This document shows positions 25,733 to 34,694 of a stretch of DNA of 64,000 bases, piece after piece. Numbering within the stretch: position 1 is the stretch's first letter; each line of letters starts with the position of its first letter. A program made the position numbers and the translations under genes. A model generated the notes under the pieces. It worked only from the letters and a program-made list of their open reading frames with translations. It was not told the DNA's origin and searched no databases. This stretch comes from CAZVYN01 sp964631125. GTDB lineage: Bacteria > Eisenbacteria > RBG-16-71-46 > CAIMUX01. The DNA lies in assembly GCA_964631125.1 (NCBI GenBank), contig CAZVYN010000002.1, positions 45,363 to 109,362 of the forward strand, read 5' to 3'.

Positions 25733-26986
25733 TCACCGCACGCCGATGAGCGGACGTGCGAACGAGCTGGGGAATGGATCCGGCGGCGTCGGCCCCCATG
25801 GGGCCGGGCCGCGAGCGCGATCGAACCCGAGTTTCTCCAGACGCTGCATCCATTCGCCAGTGAAGAATTGGGAGGCGCCCGGTTCGCTCGCCAGCTCCGA
25901 CGGAATCGAGGTGCAGCGCAGCTCCATCCGCAAGCCTGGAACGCCGGCGGTCACCGCCTCACTCAACTCGGACATGCGCTGGAGCAACTGCGGTTGCTGG
26001 GCCGTGAAGAGCAACATGTCGGTTCGCTTCTTCATCGCGTTTCGACTGGCCGGATCGATGATGAGCGGCCGGGCGTGCGTCCAATAGTTCATCACGACCC
26101 ACGCGCGGATGGTCACGGTGTCGGTCACGCCGAGTTCGCGAAGGCGGGTGGCCAGTGCCCGATAGTCGTGCAGGTCGGGTCCGAGGAGGAGGTTTCCCAT
26201 CACGCCGCCGTCTGCGTGGATATGCCCGTCGAGGATGCGCGGAGGAAAGAGCCCGGGGATGGCGGTGGCGGCCAGCAGAAGCGTGCGGATCCGTTCGCGG
26301 CCGTCGGGTGACTCGGGTGACTCGGGTGACTCGGGTGACTCGGGTGACTCGGGTGACTCGCCCAGCTCCGTCGCGAAATCCCAACGCCGTCCTACGCCCA
26401 GGTCGTAGTCGGTCGTGGCGATCGTGATCTGTCGGTCGCGTCTGAACTCCTCGCGCAACTCGTCACACATGCGCTCGTCGAGTTCCCGCTCGATCGTCTG
26501 TTCGAGACGCCCCGTCTTCAACAACCCACCGTCACGCCTCAGGCAGAACCACCAGTTGATGGTCGGCGCGATCCGCTCGGAGGCGTGTCGGTAGAGCGAG
26601 GTCAAGGTATCCAGCGACGCTTCGGTCCCGAGGAGTGCGAACGGCGATTGCAGCGCGCCCGTGCTGATTCCGGTCACGAGATCGAACTCCGGCATCGGAG
26701 CATCGCTCCGCGTGCGCCATCCGCGCAGGAAGCCGGCCCCGTACGCGCCGTTCTGTCCACCGCCCGAGAGCAGCAGGATGTCGAGCGTGTGATCGCCGCG
26801 TAGCTTTGCTCGGCGCGCGAGCCGCGCCACGACCGTGTCGGACACGGCCAGTTGGGACGCGCGCAATACCTCAGCGTCGGCCGCCAACGTCTCGAAGGTG
26901 GCCGGCGGATGGTGCACGGTCGCGCATCCGCCGAGAGATTGAGCGACGAGGAGGATTCCGACCAGACAGAGAAGCTTCGCCCTCAG
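25733..26986 (-). CDS. Patatin-like phospholipase lipoprotein
   Basis: A protein of about 417 residues. A lipoprotein signal (LLCLVGILLVAQSLGGC) is followed by the patatin core: the glycine-rich oxyanion loop LLSGGGQNGAYGAGFL, the nucleophile elbow GISTG and the catalytic Asp in DGGVMGN. It should be a serine lipase anchored in the periplasm or outer membrane. No ATG, GTG or TTG lies at the natural start. A CTG at 26986 overlaps the stop of the esterase gene (CTGA), mirroring the ATGA overlaps elsewhere in this genome; a GTG at 27037 inside the esterase gene is the alternative. A 9-bp repeat inside the gene gives six Glu-Ser-Pro units. Confidence 0.8.
   Translation of the reverse strand: MRAKLLCLVGILLVAQSLGGCATVHHPPATFETLAADAEVLRASQLAVSDTVVARLARRAKLRGDHTLDILLLSGGGQNGAYGAGFLRGWRTRSDAPMPEFDLVTGISTGALQSPFALLGTEASLDTLTSLYRHASERIAPTINWWFCLRRDGGLLKTGRLEQTIERELDERMCDELREEFRRDRQITIATTDYDLGVGRRWDFATELGESPESPESPESPESPESPDGRERIRTLLLAATAIPGLFPPRILDGHIHADGGVMGNLLLGPDLHDYRALATRLRELGVTDTVTIRAWVVMNYWTHARPLIIDPASRNAMKKRTDMLLFTAQQPQLLQRMSELSEAVTAGVPGLRMELRCTSIPSELASEPGASQFFTGEWMQRLEKLGFDRARGPAPWGPTPPDPFPSSFARPLIGVR
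26306..26359 (+). repeat. Nine-bp tandem repeat, six copies, within the patatin gene
   Basis: Six perfect copies of GGGTGACTC (plus strand), in frame, encode six Glu-Ser-Pro units in a surface loop of the patatin-like protein. Copy-number change would lengthen or shorten the loop without shifting the frame. Confidence 0.95.
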
Positions 26987-27672
26987 GAGATGGATGCTGA
27001 TGTCGCCGCCCCCAGGTCGAAATGCCGCCGCAGCCACCCCCGGATCGCCTCGATCTGTCGTCGACCCATCGAATGGCCGCTCTCGAACCAGACCAACTCG
27101 GTCGAGACTCCGGCCGCGACGAGCGCGGTCAGGCTGCGCTCGGCGGAGTCTGGGGGGACGACGGTGTCTTGTCGACCCTGACAGAGGAGAACCTGCATGC
27201 CGGCGGCGGCGGCTCGCGGCATCGCGTCGGTCAGGACCTCGGTTTTGACCCGCGCGCCCGAGACGATGAGTCCGCTGAACTCCTCGGGATGTCGGAGCGC
27301 GAGGACCGACCCGCAGTAGCCGCCCTGCGAGAACCCGAGCAGGACGCGGCGGCGCGGGGAGAGGCCCTGTTCGCGCTCGACCGCGTGGATCGTCTCGCGC
27401 ACCTGCGCCTCGACCCGCTCCAGCGCGCCCTTGAATGCATCCTGATTGCCATCGTAGTCGTACCAGCTCGCGCCGTGAGTCTGGCCGGTGAGGGGCGGAG
27501 CGTCGAGCGAGGCCCGCAAGAACAGAAACCGCAGCGGCAGATCGAAAAGTCGGGCGAGCAACCGCGCGAAGAGCGCCTCGTTCATCCGGACACCGTGCAG
27601 ACAGACGACAAGCGGAGCGCCGGGATCGACCGCGGCGCCCTCCATCCGCCAGCTCAGAGGCGCAGCGTTCAT
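26983..27672 (-). CDS. Phospholipase/carboxylesterase-family alpha/beta hydrolase
   Basis: A 229-residue alpha/beta hydrolase. HG of the oxyanion region is in PLVVCLHGVRMNE, the nucleophile is in LLGFSQGGYCGS, the acid is the Asp of CQGRQDTVVPP, and the base is the His of ESGHSMG. This is the layout of the small carboxylesterase/acyl-protein thioesterase group (YpfH-like). No signal peptide is present, so it is cytoplasmic. Its stop overlaps the start of the patatin lipoprotein gene, suggesting a two-gene lipid or ester-processing operon. Confidence 0.85.
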   Translation of the reverse strand: MNAAPLSWRMEGAAVDPGAPLVVCLHGVRMNEALFARLLARLFDLPLRFLFLRASLDAPPLTGQTHGASWYDYDGNQDAFKGALERVEAQVRETIHAVEREQGLSPRRRVLLGFSQGGYCGSVLALRHPEEFSGLIVSGARVKTEVLTDAMPRAAAAGMQVLLCQGRQDTVVPPDSAERSLTALVAAGVSTELVWFESGHSMGRRQIEAIRGWLRRHFDLGAATSASIS

Positions 27673-27756
27673 GTTCGCAGGCTATACTGCCGCGGCTCCG
27701 TCGATCTAGCCGACGCGAGCCCGGATCCCCCACTACCGACGACCCCGAGGAATTCG

Positions 27757-29631
27757 ATGGCGATGCCACAAGCGACGACCAAGACGAAGGCGACTTCCCG
27801 CGCGAAGACGACCACGAAGCAGGCGACGAAGCAGACCACGATGCAGACCACGAAGCAGAAACTGACCGCGCTGCGCGTCGCCATGCGCGCCCAGGGACTC
27901 GCCGCGTTCCACGTCCCCTCGACCGATCCGCACCAGAGCGAATATGTCCCCGCCTGCTGGCAACGCCGGGTCTGGTTGAGCGGATTTACCGGATCGGCGG
28001 GCGAAGTGCTGGTCACCGCCTCCAACGCCTACCTCTGGACTGACGGTCGCTACTTCTTGCAGGCGACCGAAGAGCTGCGCGGCTCGGGGATCCAGCTCAT
28101 GAAGATGGGCGAGCCGGGCGTACCGACGCTGGCGGAACGGCTGCAGCAAGTCCTGCGCCCCGGCGAAGCGCTCGGCGTCGACCCCAAGATCGTGACCCCG
28201 GCCGGAGCGCGCGCCTTGGAGCAGGCGACCGCCGAAGCGGGCGCGCGCGTTGTCTTCATAGACGAGAACCTCGTCGACCTGGTCTGGATCGATCGGCCGG
28301 CGCTCTCGGCTGGTCCCGTCGTCGCGCACTCGAAGAAATACAGCGGCGAGGACACTCGCTCGAAGCTGCGGCGGCTACGGGCCGAAATGAAGAAGCGGGG
28401 CGCGGACGCGCATCCGCTGAATGCACTCGACGCGATCGCCTGGTTGTACAACATCCGCGGGCGCGACGTGGAGTACAACCCCGTCGTGATCTCGTATGCA
28501 CTCGTGACCCTGAAAGAAGCGACGCTTTTCGTCGACTCGGCCAAGGTCAGCCCGGAGGTTGCGCGCGCGCTCGCGCCCGACGTCAGGGTGCGGCCCTATG
28601 AGGAATTCGAGAGCGAGTTGCGGCAGTTGGCTTCGCGCCAGGGGAAGATCTGGATCGACCCGACCTCGGCCAGCCGCTGGATGCTCGACCTCGCGCAGGG
28701 CGCCCCGCTGGTCAAGGAAATGAGCCCGGTCTTCCCGATGAAGGCGCGGAAGAACGCGACCGAGATCGCCGGCATGAAAGCGTCGCATGTGCGCGACGGC
28801 GTCGCGATGGTCCGTTTCCTCCACTGGCTCGAGCGAGAGACGCCGAAGCGAAAGCTGACCGAGATCTCCGCCGCCGACAAGTTGGCCGCAATCCGCTCGG
28901 AGGGCGAACTCTTCCAGGGACTCAGCTTCCGCACCATCTCCGGCTACGGCGCGCACGGCGCCATCATCCACTACTCGGTCACGCCGGAGACCGACATCCC
29001 GCTGGAGCCGAAGGGAATCTATCTGGTCGACTCCGGGGCGCAGTATCTCGACGGCACGATCGACATCACCCGGACCGTGGCGATGGGCAAGGGGATCACG
29101 AAGGAGCAGCGCGATCGATTCACGCGCGTGCTCAAGGGGCACATCGCCCTCGCGCGCGCCAAGTTCCCTGCCGGCACGCGCGCGCTGCGGCTCGATACGC
29201 TGGCGCGGATTCCCCTCTGGGAGGCCGGCCTCGACTACAACCACGGGACAGGACACGGCGTCGGCGCCTACCTCAACGTGCACGAGGGACCGCAGTCGAT
29301 CAGTCCGTGGCGTGATCAGCAGCACCCGATCGAAGAGGGGAACATCTTCTCGAACGAGCCCGGCTACTACGAACCGGGTGTCTATGGGATTCGCATCGAG
29401 AGTCTGATCGTGGTGCAGCGCGACGCCGCGCTCTCGAACGGGCTGCCCTGGTACGGCTTCGAGACGATCACGATGTGCCCGATCGACACGCATCTAATCG
29501 AGAAGTCGTTGATGAACAAGGAAGAGGTGAGCTGGCTGGACGACTACCACCGCCAAGTCTTCCGCACGCTGTCGCCGCATCTCCAGAAGGCCGATCGGGA
29601 GTGGTTGAAGTCAGCCTGCAGCGCGTTGTAG
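27757..29631 (+). CDS. Xaa-Pro aminopeptidase (M24, APP/XPNPEP1-like)
   Basis: A 624-residue peptidase of the three-domain type. Residues 1-35 are a Thr/Lys/Gln-rich low-complexity tail unusual for the family. Two creatinase-like N-terminal domains follow (LRVAMRAQGLAAFHVPSTDPH...). The M24 pita-bread domain has the metal ligands in order: LVDSGAQY, GTIDITRT, HGTGHGVG, NEPGYYEP and IRIES. It removes N-terminal residues preceding proline and should be cytosolic. The ATG at 27757 has a GAGGA site. It is divergent from the esterase operon and five bases upstream of the MscS gene. Confidence 0.92.
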   Translation: MAMPQATTKTKATSRAKTTTKQATKQTTMQTTKQKLTALRVAMRAQGLAAFHVPSTDPHQSEYVPACWQRRVWLSGFTGSAGEVLVTASNAYLWTDGRYFLQATEELRGSGIQLMKMGEPGVPTLAERLQQVLRPGEALGVDPKIVTPAGARALEQATAEAGARVVFIDENLVDLVWIDRPALSAGPVVAHSKKYSGEDTRSKLRRLRAEMKKRGADAHPLNALDAIAWLYNIRGRDVEYNPVVISYALVTLKEATLFVDSAKVSPEVARALAPDVRVRPYEEFESELRQLASRQGKIWIDPTSASRWMLDLAQGAPLVKEMSPVFPMKARKNATEIAGMKASHVRDGVAMVRFLHWLERETPKRKLTEISAADKLAAIRSEGELFQGLSFRTISGYGAHGAIIHYSVTPETDIPLEPKGIYLVDSGAQYLDGTIDITRTVAMGKGITKEQRDRFTRVLKGHIALARAKFPAGTRALRLDTLARIPLWEAGLDYNHGTGHGVGAYLNVHEGPQSISPWRDQQHPIEEGNIFSNEPGYYEPGVYGIRIESLIVVQRDAALSNGLPWYGFETITMCPIDTHLIEKSLMNKEEVSWLDDYHRQVFRTLSPHLQKADREWLKSACSAL

Positions 29632-29635
29632 GTCG

Positions 29636-30694
29636 ATGGTAGATTTCTTCGCCCACCGCTGGGTTTCCGCCGCCATCGTCCTCCTCGGGTCGATCGCCCT
29701 CGGCTATGTCTTCCGTTTCGTCTTCGTGCGAAAACTGAGAGCGGTCTTCGCCAAGACCGCGACCGATCTCGACGACTTCTGGCTGGCCGCCACCCAGTGG
29801 CACCTCCTCTATTGGTGCATTCTGGCGGGAACAGTCGTGGCCGCCCGCGTCGCCCCGATCCCGGACAAGACGGTCAACGTCATCGACCGGATCGCGGCGG
29901 TCGGGATTGTGTTGTCGCTCGCCTTCGCCGGATCGTCGCTGGCCACACGCTTCCTCGCCCGCCACGCGGGGAACGATCACGCCGGCATCGGCACGACGAG
30001 CCTCATGCAGAACGGGATTCGCGTCGCGATCATCGCGATCGCGGGGCTGCTCGTGCTGCAGAACCTCGGGATTTCGGTCACGCCCGTCCTGACCGCGCTC
30101 GGCATCGGTTCGCTCGCCGTCGCGCTCGCGTTGCAGCCGACCCTCTCGAATCTCTTCGCCGGCGTGCACCTCGCGGTCAGTCGGAACATCCGCGTCGGCG
30201 ACTTCGTGCAGCTCGAGCAAGGTTCCCGCGGCTACGTCGAGGACATTGGATGGCGCGAGACCCGGCTCCGGGAGCTGCCGGACAACTTCATCACCGTCCC
30301 CAACGCCCGTCTCGTCGACATGATCGTGACCAACTTCAGCGCGATCACATCCGAGCAGGGAGTGCAGGTCACCCTCGGCGTTTCTTACGAGTCCGACTTG
30401 GATCTCGTCGAGCGCGTGACCCTGGAGGTCGCCCGCGACGTCCTCGCGAACGCGGCCGGCGCAGTGAGAGAACACGAGCCGTCCCTGCGCTTCACCGCGT
30501 TCGCCGACTCCGCCATCACCATGGTCGTGAACCTCCGCGTCCACGAGTTCACCGATCGTTTCTCGGTGACGCACGAGTTCATCAAACAATTGAAAGCCCG
30601 CTTCGCGGCGGACGGGATCGAGATTCCGTATCCGCAGCGGGTGGTGCGGGTGATCGGTGATCCCGTTGCGCCCGTCGGACCGGGCGCGGCGTGA
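29636..30694 (+). CDS. MscS-family mechanosensitive channel
   Basis: A 352-residue inner-membrane protein with four hydrophobic segments. The pore helix and beta-domain follow as LTALGIGSLAVALALQPTLSNLFAGVHL, then RNIRVGDFVQLEQGSRGYVEDIGWRETRLRELPDNFITVPNARL, the hallmark of MscS proteins. The C-terminal cage domain closes with VHEFTDRFSVTHEFIKQLKARF. It protects against hypo-osmotic shock by releasing solutes. The ATG follows the aminopeptidase stop by four bases, so the two are probably cotranscribed. Confidence 0.92.
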   Translation: MVDFFAHRWVSAAIVLLGSIALGYVFRFVFVRKLRAVFAKTATDLDDFWLAATQWHLLYWCILAGTVVAARVAPIPDKTVNVIDRIAAVGIVLSLAFAGSSLATRFLARHAGNDHAGIGTTSLMQNGIRVAIIAIAGLLVLQNLGISVTPVLTALGIGSLAVALALQPTLSNLFAGVHLAVSRNIRVGDFVQLEQGSRGYVEDIGWRETRLRELPDNFITVPNARLVDMIVTNFSAITSEQGVQVTLGVSYESDLDLVERVTLEVARDVLANAAGAVREHEPSLRFTAFADSAITMVVNLRVHEFTDRFSVTHEFIKQLKARFAADGIEIPYPQRVVRVIGDPVAPVGPGAA

Positions 30695-30851
30695 GCGACG
30701 TCTTCTTCAGCGTCTTGTCGTGCATGCCTCCCAAATGTCCGGAGTTCCCCGGATCCGCTTTGCGCGGAGACTCGGATGGAAGGCACGGCCAACATGGCCG
30801 CCCCCTCTATGCCCACAGCCGGACTTCCAACCACCTTCAAATCATGGACAT

Positions 30852-31701
30852 TCAACGCGGTTCGCGATACCGCGCCTTGATCTCGCCCCAGCTCGACTCT
30901 TGGGTCGGAACGGGATCGTCGCACGGCAGGGGCTGGCAGAGCGTCCCATCCCCGTGGTAGCAACCGGAGAACATCTCACAGACGATCGATGTCACGATCA
31001 AACACTCGTCTCCGCAGAACAAACAACATGCGCCTCGGGGCGCCGGGTCCAGTAGCGCGGCATCATGCTCGACGGCCGGCTTCCATCGCGTCGGCAGCAG
31101 CCGTTCGATCTCCTCGACGGTCGTGGCTTGCGGCAGCTCGCTCAGCAGGTGGCACAGGTATCGATAGGGTTCCAGCCCGTTCGCCTTCGCCGTCTCGATG
31201 ATGCTGTAGAGATTCGCGCTCGCTTCTGCGCCTCGAACCGTGTCGGAAAAAAAGCCAATTCTTCCTTCCGACCACAAAGGGGCGGATCGCATTCTCGATG
31301 CGGTTGTTGTCGATCTCGAGACGCCCGTCCTCGACGCAACGACTCGGCGCAAGCGTCCCATTCGACCACCGAGATCGGCGCGTCATACGAGATGCCGAAG
31401 ACCGCGCCCTTCAGACGAGGCGCGCTCTGGGCGGGGAAGGCCGCGAGGATGGTGACGAGCGTGGGACCGAGGCTCACATCCCGTCGAGTCACTCCATCCT
31501 CGCACGCCGGAAGCGCGCGGCCTGCCCGCAGTAATCCAGCGCCCCGGCTGTATAGACGAGCTGTTGGTTCCAGTGGACGATCAACGCGCCGTGTGCGTTC
31601 GGACCCGCCTTCGCGGTCGTCGCGCCCAACATCGGGACGAACGACACGAGAGCGACCAAGACGGCGGCGGCCGCTGCAGTGAACGGAACTCTTGGCGACA
31701 T
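30852..31701 (-). pseudogene. GACC-repeat secreted protein disrupted by an IS66 fragment
   Basis: This is a paralogue of the gene at 31731-34065, lying 29 bases downstream of it. The 5' end has an ATG at 31701, a signal peptide (AAAAAVLVALVSFVPMLGATTAKA) and the shared GALIVHWNQQLVY and VTILAAFPAQSAPRLKG blocks. A one-base shift occurs after YCGQ. Near 31341, at the point matching CADFVLPTGEW in the intact copy, the sequence switches to IS66 transposase. After about 31040 the host gene resumes with one GACC repeat and the ending PTQESSWGEIKARYR. The gene is not translatable as one chain. Confidence 0.75.
31040..31341 (-). mobile_element. Fragment of an IS66-family transposase C-terminus
   Basis: Two adjoining frames together give the end of an IS66 transposase: RLEIDNNRIENAIRPFVVG, then GRKNWLF, then SDTVRGAEASANLYSIIET and AKANGLEPYRYLCHLL through ATTVEEIERLLP. 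The frames join at seven A's at 31247-31253 (seven T's on the coding strand); six would restore the frame. Only about 300 bases remain, without the upstream part of the transposase or visible terminal inverted repeats. It sits inside the paralogous GACC gene. Confidence 0.85.
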
Positions 31702-31730
31702 CCTGGAGCCCTCAGCTGTTTTTTGTGTCT

Positions 31731-34065
31731 TCAATTGCGGTAGCGCTGCTTGATGAGACCCCAACTCGACTCTTCGGTCGGGACCGGTCCGCCGCACTGC
31801 GACGCGTCGCATCGAGTACCGTCGCCGCCGTAATCGCCGCCCCCATCGTCGCAGTCTCGGTAGGTCATTTCCTGACACGAGCCGTCGGGGAGACAACAGA
31901 GTCCCAAGTAGGGATAACAGGGATCCGCGTTGCAGTTCGAGCCGGGTCCGAGGAAGTAGTGACAGGTCGGGATCGCGTCACACTCGGCTTGACTCATGAC
32001 CACGCACGTCGGTGAGCAATCGGTGCAGCACGCGCCGATCAGCGAGTCCGGGCAGGGGTCCGGATCGCACGTCGTCCCGATCCCCAGGAAGAAGCCGTCC
32101 GTCGCTTCGCACGTCTCGGGGGTCGCGATCACACACGTCCCTACGTAGTAGCAGCAGGCGCCGGGTTCCGTCGGGCAAGGCGCCTGTCCGAGTTGTTGGA
32201 ATCCGAAGCTACCGAGCCCCGCGACCGGATCGACGATCGACGGGATCGAATCGTCCGCGAAGTTGGCGCCGTGCCCCGGATAGGGCCCGAGCACGAGTTC
32301 TTCGACGACGTTGAAATCGGGTTCCACCGCGAACCAATAGACCTCGGTCACTCCGCCGGTCTGAACCTCGTTCCAGACCAACGCCGCACCCGACCCCGCG
32401 TCAGGCCAATCGACCGTCGACAACTCGAACTCGGCGCAAGGACCCCAGCCCAAGATCGCGAGACAAGCTCCGTAGTCGATCCCGAACTCGACCGCCTTGA
32501 GGCGCGGCGAAGCGAACGGATGGAAGGCCGCGAGCACGTGCACGACCGTGGGCGCGCCGAGAAACGTACTCGTGACCGCTTGATCGCAGGAGGGCAGTCC
32601 ACTCTCGCCGCAGTAGTCGGCGTCATCGTCGGTGTAGACGATCGCCGGATTCGCGTGGAGGATCAGAACCCCTCCCGCATTCGAGCCGGCGGCGGATCGA
32701 TCCGCATCTCCGAACGGCCACTGCGATCCGGTCGGTCTCGGGACTTCCCGCCCGCGCTCGCCCTCCGCCACCCCGCGGCCGTTGCAGGGCTGCGGGCAGG
32801 CGTCCGGTTCGCAGGCCGTCGCCTCGCCGAGGAAGACTCCACCGTTGTCGCCGCAATAGATCTCGGTGCGCACCTCGCAGATGCCGCTCGGGAAACAGCA
32901 AGCGCCTCCGAGAGGACAGGCGCCCGGCTCGCAGACCGTGTCCGCTCCGAGGAAACCGCCGGAGGCCGCGGCGCAGTCGAGCAGCGTCCGCACTTCGCAG
33001 ACTCCAGTCTTCAGGCAACACGCCCCATAGATCTGGGGACAGTTGTTGGGCTCGCAGTTCGTGAAGGCGCCGAGATAGTTCCATCCATCCGCTCCGCACT
33101 CCGCCTCGGTCGCCGACACGCAGGTTCCGGTCGCGGGATCACAGCAGGCGCCGAGCGGTGGCGGGCAAGGATTCGGAACGCAATGGGTGAAGGGGCCGAG
33201 CCACACGCCGAGTTGTAGATCGCACTCGGCTGCGGGGAGCTCAGTGCAGGTTCCGATCGGCAGACAGCAGGCGCCCGCCGGCTGCAGACACGGATTCGGC
33301 GCGCACACCGTGTCGACTCCGAGATAGACGCCGCCGGCATCGTCGCAGGCATCCGGCAGGAGCATCTCGCAGGCGCCGGTCGGCTGACAGCACGCGCCTG
33401 GAACGGGCGACGGACAGGGCAGCGAGCCGTCTTGGAAGAAGCCGAACGATCCGTAGAACTCCACCTCGTCGAGTTGCGACGGTACGGAGTCATCCGCGAA
33501 CATCCCGCCCTGGGTCGGGTGCGGCGTCACCGCGAAGAACGCCGGGACGAGGCTCGGATCGGCGACGGCGAACCACGCGCACTCCACCAACCGCGTCGAC
33601 TGCGGCTCGTCCCACACGAGGCCCACCCCCGACCCGGCAGCCGGCCACTCGCCGGTCGGCAAGACGAAGTCCGCGCAGGCTCCCCAATCGAGCAGTTCGA
33701 CATCTGCGCTGTAATCGACGCCGAAGGTCGCGCCCCTCAATCGAGGCAGACTCCCCTCTGGAAACGCCGCGAGGATCGTGATCACTTGCGGGCTCGAGCT
33801 CTCGTCGGGGTCAGCGCGGTGTGACCGCGTCCGCGCACGCCGAGAGCGCCGACAGTCCGCAGTAGTCGACGCCGTCCGTATAAACGAGCTGTTCGTTCCA
33901 ATGGACGATGAGCGCGCCGTGCGCATGGGGTCCGGCCAGACTCCGCGTCGCGCCAAGGGAAAGGGCGACGAGGGTCAGTGCCGCGGTCCCCGTCAGCTTC
34001 AGCTTCAGCGGCAGCGGCAGCGGCAGGAGTGAAATCGAGCGGGGATGACAGCGCGCGACGGACAT
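31731..34065 (-). CDS. Large secreted protein with two repeat modules and GACC Cys-rich repeats, frameshifted
   Basis: Reconstructed length is about 777 residues. The ATG at 34065 follows GGAGGAGG; a Leu/Pro-rich signal segment precedes GPHAHGALIVHWNEQL. One extra base near 33811-33830 shifts the frame. The chain then holds module A (VITILAAFPEGSLPRLRGA ... GSFGFFQDGSLP), six Cys repeats of about 45 residues (GACCQPTGACEML, GACCLPIGTCTEL and so on), a second module A (VVHVLAAFHPFASPRLKAV ... GSFGFQQLGQAP), three or four more Cys repeats, and the tail PTEESSWGLIKQRYRN. So the gene has an internal duplication. The cysteines (about six per repeat) suggest disulfide-stabilised extracellular units. 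Function is unknown. Confidence 0.75.
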
Positions 34066-34254
34066 GGCCACCTCCTCCGGCCCGCGCAGGCGGAACGGAA
34101 ATCGGGGAACGAGACTCACCTGGAGAAGCGGGGGGCCGTCACGCTTCAGGCGGCGGAAAGTCTAGCCCCCAGTCGAATCCCGGCCAAGTTTCTTGATCCG
34201 ACGATTCGCGGCAGTCGAGCAGCGCAGTCGAGAAGCGCAGCGGGAGAGTCGCGT

Positions 34255-34623
34255 CTACACCCGCGCGCGGCGGGCCGCGATGAACGACTGCACCGCCAAC
34301 ACGATGTAGACGAGGCAGATGACGGCCATGGCCGATTGCACGCCGACGGCGAGAGGGCGCTCGACTTCGCCGCCGGAGAGGAGGGCCGGCAGCTTCATCA
34401 GTCCGCGAGCGGAGCCCAGGAAACCGAGCAGGGCGATCACGACGGCGCCGTGCATGGAGTGCTTGCGGAAGCGCGGGCTGAGCGCGAGTCGACCGAGGAT
34501 GACCAATGGAAATCCGAAGTAGGTGGGAATGAGCGCGGTCTTGCTGGCGCCGTCGGCCATCAGGTACCCGACGATGCCGAGCGCTACGAGGATGTAACCG
34601 AAGATGATCGTGAGGTGCGGCAT
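34255..34623 (-). CDS. Small membrane protein, four predicted helices
   Basis: A 122-residue protein with hydrophobic segments at the N-terminus (LTIIFGYILVALGIVGYLM), near residue 35 (IPTYFGFPLVILGRLAL), near 65 (GAVVIALLGFLGSARGL) and at the C-terminus (AMAVICLVYIVLAVQSFIAA). A short basic loop, SPRFRKHSMHG, lies between helices 2 and 3. I do not recognise a named family, though small four-helix membrane proteins of this size are common. The ATG has an AAGGGA-like site upstream. Confidence 0.75.
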   Translation of the reverse strand: MPHLTIIFGYILVALGIVGYLMADGASKTALIPTYFGFPLVILGRLALSPRFRKHSMHGAVVIALLGFLGSARGLMKLPALLSGGEVERPLAVGVQSAMAVICLVYIVLAVQSFIAARRARV

Positions 34624-34694
34624 CGAACGGGTTTCCCTTCTAGTTCAGTGCAAGTCGCGCCGTTTTACTGACATCGCTTCGGAGGCCAGCGGAC

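Noticed and set aside
29468..30589. A 373-codon frame antisense to the MscS gene
   Set aside because: Composition is typical of a GC shadow, and the MscS motifs on the other strand are unmistakable.
31247..31253. A programmed -1 frameshift in the IS66 fragment at seven T's (coding strand)
   Set aside because: The element is a small remnant in a broken gene, so an error or decay is more likely than programmed recoding.
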